A DNA stretch of 64,000 nt, taken from assembly GCF_000186465.1 (NCBI RefSeq), contig NZ_GL636091.1, positions 1,955,849 through 2,019,848 on the forward strand, read 5' to 3'. This DNA is from Streptococcus australis ATCC 700641 (lineage in GTDB: Bacteria > Bacillota > Bacilli > Lactobacillales > Streptococcaceae). The notes under the pieces are model-generated. The model searched no databases, was not told where the DNA came from, and was given only the letters and a program-made list of their open reading frames with translations. Shown one piece after another: positions 56,133 to 64,000 of this stretch (positions are counted from its first letter, which is position 1; the number at the start of each line of letters is the position of its first letter). The position numbers and the translations under genes are program-made.

Positions 56133-56208
56133 AGATCGTCTCTTTTCTACCGTTATTTAATAGTTTCATTATACCAAAAAAACACGGCATTCCGCCGTGT
56201 TTCTATGT

Positions 56209-58860
56209 TTATTTCACGAGTTTCTTCATCTCATCAATACGTGCTACGGTCGCGTCGTATTTGGCTTGGTAGTCGCCTTGTTTGTCGCGTTCTTTTTGGA
56301 CGACTTCTGGTTTGGCATTGGCTACGAAGCGTTCGTTAGAGAGCTTCTTACCGACCATATCCAGTTCTTTTTGCCATTTAGCCAGTTCCTTGTCGAGACG
56401 AGCGAGTTCTTCTTCGACATTGAGGAGGTCTGCCAGTGGCAAGTAGATTTCTGCTCCTGTGATGACGCTTGACATCGCGAGTTCAGGTGCAGGGATGTTT
56501 GATGCGATCTCCAAGTGTTCTGGATTTGTGAAGCGTTTGATGTAGTTGACATTGCTATTAAAGAAGGCTTCCAAGTCGCTATCGCTTGTCTTAACAAGAA
56601 TCGTGATTGGCTTGCTAGGAGCGACGTTTACTTCCGCACGCGCATTACGAACAGCACGGATCAAGTCTTTGAGGCTTTCGACACCAGTGTGGGCAACAAG
56701 GTCTTCAAAGGCTGGATTAACAGTTGGGTATGCTGCTGTAACGATAGAGCCTTCTGAGATTTGTCCAAAGATTTCCTCTGTCACAAATGGCATGATTGGG
56801 TGAAGGAGACGAAGGATCTTGTCCAAAGTGTAAAGGAGAACAGAACGTGTGATGACTTTCTCTTCTTCGTTATCGCTATAAAGGACTTCCTTAGTCAACT
56901 CAACATACCAGTCCGCAAACTCGTCCCAGATGAAGTTGTAGAGGATGTGGCCAGCCACACCAAATTCAAACTTGTCAAAGTTGGCAGTTGCTTTTCCGAT
57001 GGTTTCATTGAGGTTGTGGAGAATCCAGCGGTCTGTGACGTTTCCAGCTTCCTTATTAACAACCTTTTCGACATTGGCTGTTGCTTGCTCAAGGGTCAAT
57101 CCTTCATTGTTCATGAGGATGTAGCGAGAGATGTTCCAGATCTTGTTGATGAAGTTCCATGAAGCATCCATTTTCTCGTAAGAGAAGCGCACGTCTTGAC
57201 CTGGTGCAGAACCGTTTGAAAGGAACCAACGAAGGGCATCGGCACCGTATTTCTCGATGACATCCATTGGGTCAATCCCGTTACCGAGAGATTTAGACAT
57301 CTTACGTCCTTGCTCATCACGAATGAGACCGTGAATCAGAACGTTTTGGAATGGCTGACGGCCCGTGAATTCCAATGATTGGAAGATCATACGAGACACC
57401 CAGAAGAAGATGATGTCGTAACCTGTTACCAAGGTTGAAGTTGGGAAGTAACGTTTGAAGTCTTCTGAGTCAACATCGGGCCAGCCCATAGTTGAGAATG
57501 GCCAAAGGGCAGAACTGAACCAAGTGTCCAAGACGTCTTCGTCCTGAGTCCATCCGTCACCTTCAGGAGCTTCTTCACCGACGTACATTTCACCCTCAGC
57601 ATTGTACCAAGCAGGGATTTGGTGACCCCACCAGAGCTGACGAGAGATAACCCAGTCGTGGACATTTTCCATCCATTGGAGGAAGGTGTCGTTGAAACGA
57701 GGTGGGTAGAATTCTACCTTGTCCTCTGTGTCTTGGTTGGCGATAGCGTTCTTAGCCAATTGGTCCATCTTGACGAACCATTGCGTTGACAAGCGTGGTT
57801 CAACCACTACACCTGTACGCTCTGAGTGACCAACACTGTGGACACGTTTTTCGATTTTAACGAGGGCACCGATTTCTTCCAATTTAGCAACGACTGCCTT
57901 ACGAGCTTCAAAACGGTCCATACCTGCAAATTCGAAGGCCAAGTCGTTCATGGTTCCGTCGTCGTTCATGACGTTGACTTGTGGCAAGTTGTGACGTTGA
58001 CCAACCAAGAAGTCATTTGGATCGTGGGCAGGCGTGATTTTCACGACACCTGTACCAAACTCAGGATCTGCGTGCTCATCCCCAACGATTGGGATGAGTT
58101 TGTTAGCGATTGGAAGAACGACATGTTTACCAATCAAATCCTTGTAGCGTGGATCTTCTGGATTGACCGCAACCGCAACATCCCCAAACATTGTCTCAGG
58201 ACGAGTGGTCGCCACTTCAAGGGCGCGTGAGCCGTCTTCTAGCATGTAGTTCATGTGGTAGAAGGCACCTTCGACATCCTTGTGGATCACCTCGATATCA
58301 GAAAGGGCTGTGCGAGCTGCAGGGTCCCAGTTGATGATAAACTCACCACGGTAGATCCAGCCTTTCTTGTAAAGGTCCACAAAGACCTTGCGAACGGCTT
58401 TTGACAAACCTTCGTCAAGAGTGAAACGCTCACGAGAGTAGTCGACAGAGAGCCCCATCTTGCCCCATTGTTCCTTGATGGTAGTGGCATATTCGTCTTT
58501 CCATTCCCAGACTTTCTCGAGGAATTTTTCACGACCGAGGTCATAACGCGTAATGCCCTCACCACGCAAGCGCTCCTCAACCTTAGCCTGAGTCGCAATC
58601 CCCGCGTGGTCCATCCCTGGAAGCCAAAGCGTATCAAAACCTTGCATACGTTTTTGACGGATGATGATATCTTGAAGAGTTGTATCCCAAGCGTGACCAA
58701 GGTGAAGTTTACCTGTAACGTTTGGAGGTGGAATCACGATTGAATAAGGCTTAGCCTTTTGATCGCCTGAAGGCTTGAAAACATCCGCATCAAGCCATTT
58801 TTGGTAACGACCAGCCTCAACCTCGGCTGGATTGTATTTAGGTGAAAGTTCTTTAGACAT
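56209..58860 (-). CDS. valS: Valyl-tRNA synthetase
   Basis: Charges tRNA-Val. HIGH is [10 protein letters not shown] near residue 53, an editing domain spans ~200-340, KMSKS is [10 protein letters not shown] near residue 525. The C-terminal coiled coil ([20 protein letters not shown]) is typical. The 883 residues match. It overlaps the kinase gene by 8 bases; the T-box upstream of the GNAT gene presumably controls all three. Confidence 0.97.
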   Translation of the reverse strand: MSKELSPKYNPAEVEAGRYQKWLDADVFKPSGDQKAKPYSIVIPPPNVTGKLHLGHAWDTTLQDIIIRQKRMQGFDTLWLPGMDHAGIATQAKVEERLRGEGITRYDLGREKFLEKVWEWKDEYATTIKEQWGKMGLSVDYSRERFTLDEGLSKAVRKVFVDLYKKGWIYRGEFIINWDPAARTALSDIEVIHKDVEGAFYHMNYMLEDGSRALEVATTRPETMFGDVAVAVNPEDPRYKDLIGKHVVLPIANKLIPIVGDEHADPEFGTGVVKITPAHDPNDFLVGQRHNLPQVNVMNDDGTMNDLAFEFAGMDRFEARKAVVAKLEEIGALVKIEKRVHSVGHSERTGVVVEPRLSTQWFVKMDQLAKNAIANQDTEDKVEFYPPRFNDTFLQWMENVHDWVISRQLWWGHQIPAWYNAEGEMYVGEEAPEGDGWTQDEDVLDTWFSSALWPFSTMGWPDVDSEDFKRYFPTSTLVTGYDIIFFWVSRMIFQSLEFTGRQPFQNVLIHGLIRDEQGRKMSKSLGNGIDPMDVIEKYGADALRWFLSNGSAPGQDVRFSYEKMDASWNFINKIWNISRYILMNNEGLTLEQATANVEKVVNKEAGNVTDRWILHNLNETIGKATANFDKFEFGVAGHILYNFIWDEFADWYVELTKEVLYSDNEEEKVITRSVLLYTLDKILRLLHPIMPFVTEEIFGQISEGSIVTAAYPTVNPAFEDLVAHTGVESLKDLIRAVRNARAEVNVAPSKPITILVKTSDSDLEAFFNSNVNYIKRFTNPEHLEIASNIPAPELAMSSVITGAEIYLPLADLLNVEEELARLDKELAKWQKELDMVGKKLSNERFVANAKPEVVQKERDKQGDYQAKYDATVARIDEMKKLVK

Positions 58861-59431
58861 GTGTGTGTCCTTTCTCTATTGTTTTCATTTTTTCTTGAAT
58901 CTGCTGTGCAACTTCTTCTGCGGACAGATTCGTATTATCAATTTTAAGGTAGTGGTGAAGACCACTCGGTCGCTTTTGAGAATTAAGTTGATTCGTTTTA
59001 TCAGTCTCTATAATCTCTCTTTCAGATACCTCAACATACCGTTTCAAGGGTTTGTATTTCAACCGATTCTCCGTCCGATTTCGACGTAACCGCTCCTCCA
59101 GAGACGTTTCTAATTCAACAAAAAGAATCTGCTGATGATACTCATTTAACAAATCTTGAATGTCCTTCAAATACATCAAATTGTATTGATTTGAAAAATC
59201 AATTACGCCTGTTAAAATCACAGACCGATGATGCCTGGCGCTTGTTCCAAGAAAAGAAAAGTTAACACTACGAACAAATTCCCACATTTCTTCCGTAAAA
59301 TCCTGATAGATTTCGAGTGCGAAATCAATTGATTGATGGTTGAAAAAGAGAGTCGTGCCGGTGAGTTTCGAAAGTTCCTGACCAATGGTCATTTTCCCTG
59401 AAGCTGGAGCTCCAATGATGAAAACATGCAT
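58853..59431 (-). CDS. P-loop nucleotide kinase-like protein
   Basis: A 192-residue P-loop protein. Walker A is [12 protein letters not shown] near residue 8. The fold resembles shikimate/adenylate-kinase-like or zeta-toxin-like kinases; LID-type residues [20 protein letters not shown] near 110 support a kinase. The substrate is unknown. I chose ATG 59431 ([12 protein letters not shown]), with GGAGG seven bases upstream; the stop TGA of the GNAT gene overlaps this ATG. It overlaps valS by 8. Confidence 0.75.
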   Translation of the reverse strand: MHVFIIGAPASGKMTIGQELSKLTGTTLFFNHQSIDFALEIYQDFTEEMWEFVRSVNFSFLGTSARHHRSVILTGVIDFSNQYNLMYLKDIQDLLNEYHQQILFVELETSLEERLRRNRTENRLKYKPLKRYVEVSEREIIETDKTNQLNSQKRPSGLHHYLKIDNTNLSAEEVAQQIQEKMKTIEKGHTHV

Positions 59432-59991
59432 CAATCCACCTCCCACTCACTCTTCAGCAATCCATATATGAGACTGTCACAACGATTGCCCTGGGCATCT
59501 TTACGGTCTCGGATACGAGCTTCAAGGGTAAATCCTAATTTTTCCGCAACTCTTTGACTTTGAAGGTTGTAACCAAAGCAAGACAATTCAATCTTGTGAA
59601 GCTCCAGTTCTGTAAAAGCTAAATCAATCAAGGCACGCGCCGCTTCTGGCACATAACATCGGCCCCAATAGTCTGGGTGCAAGGTATAGCCAATCTCCAG
59701 CACATCGTCTTCGTGGCGATGGTTGAAGTCAACAGAGCCGATGATTGTATCGGTCCCTTTGACCACAATTCCATAGCCTGCTGGCAGATTGTCCTTTTGA
59801 TTGCGCTCGGGAAGGATATGCTCCAGATAATAAATCTCATCTTCCAAGGCCTTGACGGGCGGAAAGCCTGCTGGGTAAGAGACTTCTGGAAGACTGGCGT
59901 AAGCATGGATATCCTTAGCATCAGCCACTGTACGGACTCGTAAGACTAGACGCTCGGTTTCGATTCGTTCTGGCAACTCTGCTCTTGTCAT
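59431..59991 (-). CDS. RimJ/RimL-type GNAT acetyltransferase
   Basis: A 186-residue GNAT protein. The opening IETERLVLRVRTVADAKD and EIGYTLHPDYWGRCYVPEAA (acetyl-CoA region, ~100) with a QRVAEKLGFTLE block near 150 are typical of RimJ/RimL ribosomal-protein acetyltransferases. The substrate is not defined. GGGAGGAAG precedes the ATG. It is the first gene of the T-box operon with the kinase and valS. Confidence 0.85.
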   Translation of the reverse strand: MTRAELPERIETERLVLRVRTVADAKDIHAYASLPEVSYPAGFPPVKALEDEIYYLEHILPERNQKDNLPAGYGIVVKGTDTIIGSVDFNHRHEDDVLEIGYTLHPDYWGRCYVPEAARALIDLAFTELELHKIELSCFGYNLQSQRVAEKLGFTLEARIRDRKDAQGNRCDSLIYGLLKSEWEVD

Positions 59992-59999
59992 CTTCCTCC

Positions 60000-60200
60000 C
60001 TCACTTTCTACAAAAAATCGCCCCTGTCATCAACCTGACAGGGACGAATATGTTTATCCGCGGTACCACCCAATTTCGGGCAACGCCCGCAACTTTGTTT
60101 ATTTCATTTTTATCCATTAGCAACCAGTTTCGACACATTTGTGGACTTCTCAGCACCGCCACTTTCTGTAAAATGTGGGATTCAAAACACCTCTAACAGC
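60000..60200 (-). promoter_or_regulatory. T-box leader of the GNAT-kinase-valS operon
   Basis: The T-box core is at 60058-60071 (GGGTGGTACCGCGG on the minus strand). Terminator: CCCTGTCA, loop, TGACAGGG (60022-60043) with six T after it on the minus strand. Val codons (GTT in ACTGGTTGC, GTC) occur in the likely specifier region, but the exact one is unclear. It should respond to uncharged tRNA-Val. Confidence 0.88.
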
Positions 60201-60203
60201 TTC

Positions 60204-60232
60204 ATTTTATCAAGTTTTCCTGGAAATAGCAA
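60204..60232 (-). promoter_or_regulatory. Promoter of the valS T-box operon
   Basis: On the minus strand TTGCTA (60227-60232), 17-base spacer, TAAAAT (60204-60209), directly after the helix-hairpin-helix gene. Confidence 0.65.
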
Positions 60233-60248
60233 GAAATCACAAAAGCAA

Positions 60249-60596
60249 TTATTTGAACTTGACACCAAGTTCTTGCAATTTTTTGATGGTTGCTGGTCCG
60301 ATTCCTTTAAGGGCCAACAACTCTTTTTCTGTCCAGTTTGCGAAGTCCGCAACAGAGCGAATACCTTCATCATAGAATGTTTGCGCACGATCAAGGGCTA
60401 CACCTTCCAAGCTTGCAGCGAATTCTTCTACTGAAGAAGCTACTTGTTTCACTTCTTTCGCCACTGCTTTTGCTGCTTTCTCAACCTTCTTAGGTGCTTC
60501 TTTAACAGCTGCTGCTACAGTTGCGACAGCTTTTTTCAAAAGATGTCTATTTTGATGTTTGTATTGTTTCGCACGGTTAACGTTCTTCTTTGCCAT
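60249..60596 (-). CDS. Lys/Ala-rich helix-hairpin-helix protein
   Basis: A 115-residue protein. Residues ~1-65 are Lys/Ala/Val-rich, helical and basic (KKAVATVAAAVKEAPKKVEK). The C-terminal ~45 residues end in a helix-hairpin-helix (ELLALKGIGPATIKKLQELG), a DNA-binding motif. The pattern recalls linker-histone-like tails. I chose ATG 60596 (MAKKNVNRAKQ), with AGGAGG upstream. It may bind DNA or RNA nonspecifically; function unknown. Transcribed alone, ending just before the valS T-box promoter. Confidence 0.75.
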   Translation of the reverse strand: MAKKNVNRAKQYKHQNRHLLKKAVATVAAAVKEAPKKVEKAAKAVAKEVKQVASSVEEFAASLEGVALDRAQTFYDEGIRSVADFANWTEKELLALKGIGPATIKKLQELGVKFK

Positions 60597-60777
60597 TTTT
60601 CCTCCTACGTATCCAGTGACCAATCCCTAAGGCAACAAGGTTTCATCACCAATATTACTTTCGATAATTCGTTGACGTCTGTTCAACTTTTTTATTGTAA
60701 CACAATCCCTCGAAAAATCAAGTCATTACACTATTTTCAGCCAAATCCAGCCAGTCAAAGGCCTGCACAGAGAGCCT

Positions 60778-61032
60778 TTAATAGGTTCTCTCTCCAAACA
60801 AGCCATCTGGAAGATCGTGGAAACCTTTCCCCTCGTGGTAGTTGGCAAACTTCCCTTGAAGGAATTGATAGGCATCCAAGCGACTCTCATAGCGAATCAT
60901 AGCTTCCTTGGCCCGCTCGTCTTGATCCTCTTCATAGACCTTCTTGCTTTCTGTCAGGGCCATCTCATTGATCATGACCTGGGTTTTGATCCAAGCCTCA
61001 AATTCTTTCATAAATTCTTTTTCGTAGCTCAT
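60778..61032 (-). CDS. DUF1912 family protein
   Basis: An 84-residue protein closely matching streptococcal DUF1912 (MSYEKEFMKEFEAWIKTQVM, then GFHDLPDGLFGERTY at the C-terminus). It is charged and helical, with no known motif or function. It lies 2 bases after the DUF438 gene and is likely part of one transcript with DUF438 and DUF1858 genes. Confidence 0.82.
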   Translation of the reverse strand: MSYEKEFMKEFEAWIKTQVMINEMALTESKKVYEEDQDERAKEAMIRYESRLDAYQFLQGKFANYHEGKGFHDLPDGLFGERTY

Positions 61033-61034
61033 TC

Positions 61035-62381
61035 TTACTCCAATCCTCTATAAAATTCACTATCGATCTCCCGATAGGGTTGGATATCCTGGACATATTC
61101 CAAGACACCTTGAAATTCTCCAGCGTCATCGCGCACCGCTGCATAGGTCACATGGACAAATTTCCCACGTGATTCTGATTTGAACCACATTTCGTACTTG
61201 TCTTTTTTCCCTTCTCGAAGCCCCTGCATGATGGCTTTGACCTTCTCCAAGTATTTCGGAGGGTGACACAATTCGACATTGCGTCCTACCTGCGACGGCG
61301 TCCGTTTGAAGATCATTTCCTCAAAGGGCGCTGCATCATTGTAATATTGGAAAATATCATCCTTATTGACAAAGGTGATCTCCATCGGCAGATGGTTCAA
61401 GATCAAGTTGGCCTGCTCTACAGAGAGAAAGCCATGTCCAAAAGTTTGTGGTTGCTGGCGATCGAAGCTCTCTGCTCTTTTCTTAGGCCTGAAGGTAATG
61501 GTCAATTGTCCCTCAGGAGTCTCAATGACCTGACGTTGCTCACCTCCATTTGAAGAAGGAAGTAGTTCAGTTGAATCTTCTGACTCTATTGGTCCTTCTT
61601 CATTGAAGTCCACACGTTTCGGCACCCATTTCTCACTCGGAATGATAATAGCATAACCATAGGCATCACTTTCTTCCGCGATGGAGAGCCAATCATCCTG
61701 GCTAAAAGCCTCCAGCAAAATCATCAAGAGGATGGACTCTTCCTTGAAGATCATAGCCTCAAACTCTTGCGCAAAGGCTTCAAAGCGCTCTTTGACTTCT
61801 GAAATTGCAGAATCAGGCAGGGCTTTGGCCACATCCAGAGTTTTCGCAAAGAGGTCTCGAATCTGGTCATCTACCCCCCACATGACTTTGGGAGGAGAGT
61901 CATGCCCATAGCGCTCCATAATCGGAAACATCAACTCTTCCTTACGACGATAATGCCGATCAAATTGACCCACCAAGCCCAGCTGACGCAAGAGGCCTTT
62001 GTGAATCTCCTGGATCATCTCAGGATCCTCTGTCGTCTCATAATTATCCAGCAAGCGACGGACCCGCATCATAGCCGCACGAAGGGCTAGGTTCTCCTGT
62101 TTAAAGATTTGAACGGGATGGCCTGGGTGATCGGTATCTGCTACTTCGACCCCTTGAACAGCATTCTTAAAGAGATTGGCATGGACATCACAAAGCTCCA
62201 TGACATCCTCAAAGGTGATGCCGGCATCGGAGTTCATCAGTTCGTGCTCCATGAGGGAAATTTCAATCGCAGACACCCCACTAAAGGTCGCATCAAAGCG
62301 CTCTTGTACTGACTCAGGAGAAGCTCCATGATGAAGGTATAATAAGATATCTCTTAAGACATGAATTCGTTCATCACTCAT
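61035..62381 (-). CDS. DUF438/hemerythrin/PAS protein
   Basis: A 448-residue protein. Residues ~1-75 are DUF438 (LRDILLYLHHGASPESVQER). A hemerythrin-like domain follows (~85-230) with HYRRKEELMFPIMERYGHD, whose His/Glu residues fit a di-iron site. A linker leads to a PAS domain (~320-445, ITFVNKDDIFQYYNDAAP). Such proteins are thought to sense oxygen or nitric oxide. The gene overlaps the DUF1858 gene by one base, and the two are paired in many Firmicutes. No output domain is visible. Confidence 0.85.
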   Translation of the reverse strand: MSDERIHVLRDILLYLHHGASPESVQERFDATFSGVSAIEISLMEHELMNSDAGITFEDVMELCDVHANLFKNAVQGVEVADTDHPGHPVQIFKQENLALRAAMMRVRRLLDNYETTEDPEMIQEIHKGLLRQLGLVGQFDRHYRRKEELMFPIMERYGHDSPPKVMWGVDDQIRDLFAKTLDVAKALPDSAISEVKERFEAFAQEFEAMIFKEESILLMILLEAFSQDDWLSIAEESDAYGYAIIIPSEKWVPKRVDFNEEGPIESEDSTELLPSSNGGEQRQVIETPEGQLTITFRPKKRAESFDRQQPQTFGHGFLSVEQANLILNHLPMEITFVNKDDIFQYYNDAAPFEEMIFKRTPSQVGRNVELCHPPKYLEKVKAIMQGLREGKKDKYEMWFKSESRGKFVHVTYAAVRDDAGEFQGVLEYVQDIQPYREIDSEFYRGLE

Positions 62382-62614
62382 TAGTCTAGCCCCACTACTT
62401 CATAGCCATTGGCTTCTAGCGTTCGCACAATCTTCTCCATGGGAGTACCTTCTAATTTTGATCCTTGTTTTAAGGAAACCTTGCGCCCAACTGTATTACG
62501 CATGATGGGATTGGCTAAGGGTTTAAAGCCCAATTCCACCAACAAATCTAACACTTCCGGATGTTGATCAATGACTTGAGCAACTGGAATCGATACATCA
62601 ATTTTATTGTCCAT
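62381..62614 (-). CDS. DUF1858 family protein
   Basis: A 77-residue protein with the DUF1858 fold: IPVAQVIDQHPEVLDLLVEL (residues ~9-28) followed by GFKPLANP and a C-terminal EKIVRTLEANGYEV helix. This domain often occurs with hemerythrin/DUF438 proteins and may bind iron or be its partner. It precedes the DUF438 gene directly. Function unknown. Confidence 0.82.
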   Translation of the reverse strand: MDNKIDVSIPVAQVIDQHPEVLDLLVELGFKPLANPIMRNTVGRKVSLKQGSKLEGTPMEKIVRTLEANGYEVVGLD

Positions 62615-62657
62615 CTCTCACTCTCACATTTCTTCTCTCATCTGAGCTCCTGGGAAA

Positions 62658-63110
62658 CTAAGACTCCTCCTGGGAGAGATTCTCAGTCCTCTGATTGGCC
62701 CGTTCTTCTCCCCACCAATGTGGTATCAGCTCTCCCAGAGTAATGGTCTTCCGACTCTCATAATCGACCATAAACTCCAACTGGCTATTGGTTGGATCAA
62801 GTTCCATTAAGAACTCTCGACAAGCCCCACAAGGCATTCCAGAGCCGCCGCCATAAGGTGGTTGATCCCGAAAGGCCAAAATTCGTTTTACCTTGGTTTG
62901 ACCAGATGCTTGGTACATATTAAAGAGAGCTGCTCGTTCCGCACACAAATGGAAAACCCCACAGGTCCCTTCCATACAAAAGCCTGTAAAAATTTGTCCG
63001 TCCTCTGCCTCAATAGCCGCAACCACGTGTTGCGCATAGACAAAATCAGATACTTCATGGGGACGGTAGAGGGACTTTGCCTTTTCATACATGATTTCCC
63101 AAATATCCAT
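62658..63110 (-). CDS. Cytidine deaminase-family protein
   Basis: A zinc deaminase of 150 residues. The catalytic motifs are HLCAERAAL (near 60; His-Ala-Glu replaced by CAE as in tetrameric CDA) and PCGACREFL near 98. The C-terminal part includes HWWGEERANQR. It could act on cytidine or a related pyrimidine. I chose ATG 63110 (MDIWEIMYEKAK, GGAG upstream); ATG 63122 (MERRMDIW) is an alternative. It lies upstream of DUF1858 by 43 bases. Confidence 0.8.
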   Translation of the reverse strand: MDIWEIMYEKAKSLYRPHEVSDFVYAQHVVAAIEAEDGQIFTGFCMEGTCGVFHLCAERAALFNMYQASGQTKVKRILAFRDQPPYGGGSGMPCGACREFLMELDPTNSQLEFMVDYESRKTITLGELIPHWWGEERANQRTENLSQEES

Positions 63111-63129
63111 TCTTCTCTCCATTTTCCCC

Positions 63130-63600
63130 TATATTTTCTTAAAAAACTACCAATCTTCATTTAGATCAAGTAATTTAAAAAAATTTGTCTTATCAATAAA
63201 TCATTCAAAAGCTAATATAGTTATATAAATGTATTTTACGAAGAATATTTTGCCATATTTACAATGATTTATGAACAAATTGTAACGTTTGTAAAGTCTA
63301 TGAACGCATCATTTAAATCAATTTCACAAAGGAACTCCATTAATTTTATCATAAATCATTAGGAAACACACACATAATTTCATCTTAAATAGTCGTATGA
63401 CGAACACCTTTATACATATTAACCTTATCGGTATAAGCTAGAGAATTCAAGACCTAGCTATTTTAAAATTTTATCTTTCATTCTGGTAGAGAAAAGATAA
63501 AAATTTTTAATCCTTATAGAATATGCAATCTCAAAAAAGACAATGACCTCATTCCTTAATACTGGAGAACAAGGTCATTGCCAAATTAAGGTACATTTAA
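63130..63600. other. AT-rich gap with no gene seen
   Basis: About 650 bases (63130-63780) separate the deaminase gene from the LPXTG gene. They are AT-rich, with no coding frame of good quality in either strand. Within it are an imperfect inverted repeat (63465-63508, AAAATTTTATCTTTC with GAAAAGATAAAAATTTTT) and a terminator-like stem. Confidence 0.6.
63533..63580 (-). terminator. Second minus-strand terminator-like stem
   Basis: CAATGACCT (63541-63549) and AGGTCATTG (63572-63580) form a perfect 9-bp stem with a 22-base loop, followed by six T on the minus strand. There is no gene between it and the LPXTG terminator. Confidence 0.5.
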
Positions 63601-63700
63601 ACATAACATTTAGAGTCCTTGATCACACAAATCAAAATGAATCAAAGAAATTGATCTAACTAACTGCTATTATACTGGAGTTTAAAAGCCTAAAGAACAA

Positions 63701-63728
63701 AAAAACGAGGAGAAATTATTCTCCTCGT
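63701..63728 (-). terminator. Terminator of LPXTG protein gene
   Basis: ACGAGGAGA, loop of six, TCTCCTCGT, with a T run on the minus strand, about 55 bases after the stop codon. Confidence 0.85.
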
Positions 63729-63781
63729 AATCTAGTTAAAACCAACTAATGAGTGGAAACTCAAACTATAAGATGATTTAA

Positions 63782-64000
63782 CTATTCTTCTTCTTTGCGT
63801 TTCTTCGAAACAAGTAATCCACCTGATAAGGCCGATAGAACTGCAAGACCAAGCGCTACAACCGATTGTTTTTCACCAGTATTAGGAAGGGTAGATACTT
63901 CTGCTTTAGATCCTGGGTTCACTGCTTCTACTGCTTCTTTAACTTTAGATTTTTCGGCATCTGTCAAGTTTGCAGTATCTTTAACTGGTGTCTTAGTTGA
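63782..64000 (-). CDS. LPXTG-anchored surface protein, C-terminal part only
   Basis: The gene enters from the right edge; about 72 C-terminal residues are visible. The sortase signal is complete: LPNTG, a hydrophobic stretch (SVVALGLAVLSALSGGLLV) and a basic tail (SKKRKEEE). Before it, NLTDAEKSKVKEAVEAVNPG resembles the spacer repeats of large streptococcal surface proteins. The N-terminus, and so the adhesin type, lies outside the window. Confidence 0.9.
   Translation of the reverse strand, partial: STKTPVKDTANLTDAEKSKVKEAVEAVNPGSKAEVSTLPNTGEKQSVVALGLAVLSALSGGLLVSKKRKEEE

Noticed and set aside
63130..63780. Possible small genes or a replication origin in the AT-rich gap
   Set aside because: No frame with a ribosome site and no DnaA-box cluster seen; only AT-rich inverted repeats.

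Overview
The window comes from a Firmicutes chromosome, almost certainly an oral Streptococcus of the mitis/sanguinis group. The evidence is gene content and order: a dcw cluster with sepF, yggT, ylmH and divIVA running into a T-box controlled ileS; xseAB-ispA-tlyA-argR-recN; clpE followed by a DUF1827 gene; PerR with a Dps-like Dpr; a ComX-type box on a prepilin peptidase gene; and a surface MsrAB/Etrx/CcdA operon next to a two-component system, arranged as in pneumococcus. The species is not resolved. I see no rRNA, tRNA, CRISPR array, transposase or prophage.

Layout. 1-1110: partial membrane-anchored protein and a DUF2975/HTH pair. 1.2-15.1 kb (mostly minus strand): metG, gpmA, perR, a 51-residue membrane peptide, hup, degV, a phosphoesterase, recN, argR, tlyA, ispA, xseB, xseA, nnrD, folD and a YkuJ-like gene. 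15.3-18.7 kb (plus): clpE under a CtsR site, a NUDIX gene and DUF1827. 18.7-34.3 kb (minus): acetyltransferase, ileS with T-box, divIVA, ylmH, yggT, sepF, yggS, ftsZ, ftsA, divIB, murG, murD, DUF3165 and typA. 34.5-41.5 kb: rsuA, a small membrane protein, a rhodanese-like protein, yqgQ, dpr, comC, a lone trpB with a Trp-type T-box, vanZ, rlmN and yutD. 41.6-42.1 kb: two structured non-coding elements. 42.1-47.5 kb: one minus-strand run ccdA, Met-rich lipoprotein, etrx, msrAB, response regulator, histidine kinase. 47.6-49.8 kb: rsmD-coaD-sepM. 49.9-52.7 kb: HdiR-like SOS operon with a Y-family polymerase. 52.9-56.1 kb: a NUDIX gene and a large PLD/helicase gene converging on a 40-bp perfect palindrome. 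56.2-60.2 kb: T-box controlled GNAT, kinase and valS. 60.2-63.1 kb: helix-hairpin-helix protein, DUF1912, DUF438 and DUF1858, cytidine deaminase. 63.8-64 kb: C-terminus of an LPXTG surface protein.

Functional themes. Oxidative stress recurs: PerR and its probable target dpr (two Per boxes) lie in the same window, and CcdA, Etrx and MsrAB form an extracytoplasmic methionine-repair pathway. Inserted in that operon is a small lipoprotein whose mature part is about 17% methionine and has no aromatic residues. I consider this the strongest candidate for an undescribed function: a surface methionine sink recycled by its own operon's reductase.

Other notable points are a repeat family of about 178 bp whose two full copies show a compensatory base change in a hairpin stem; a multi-helix element at 41.65 kb; four genes (rsuA, yqgQ, comC, rsmD) with good promoters placed so that the mRNA would begin at the start codon; and a 13-residue C-terminal peptide shared by two unrelated convergent proteins because a palindromic terminator is read in both directions.
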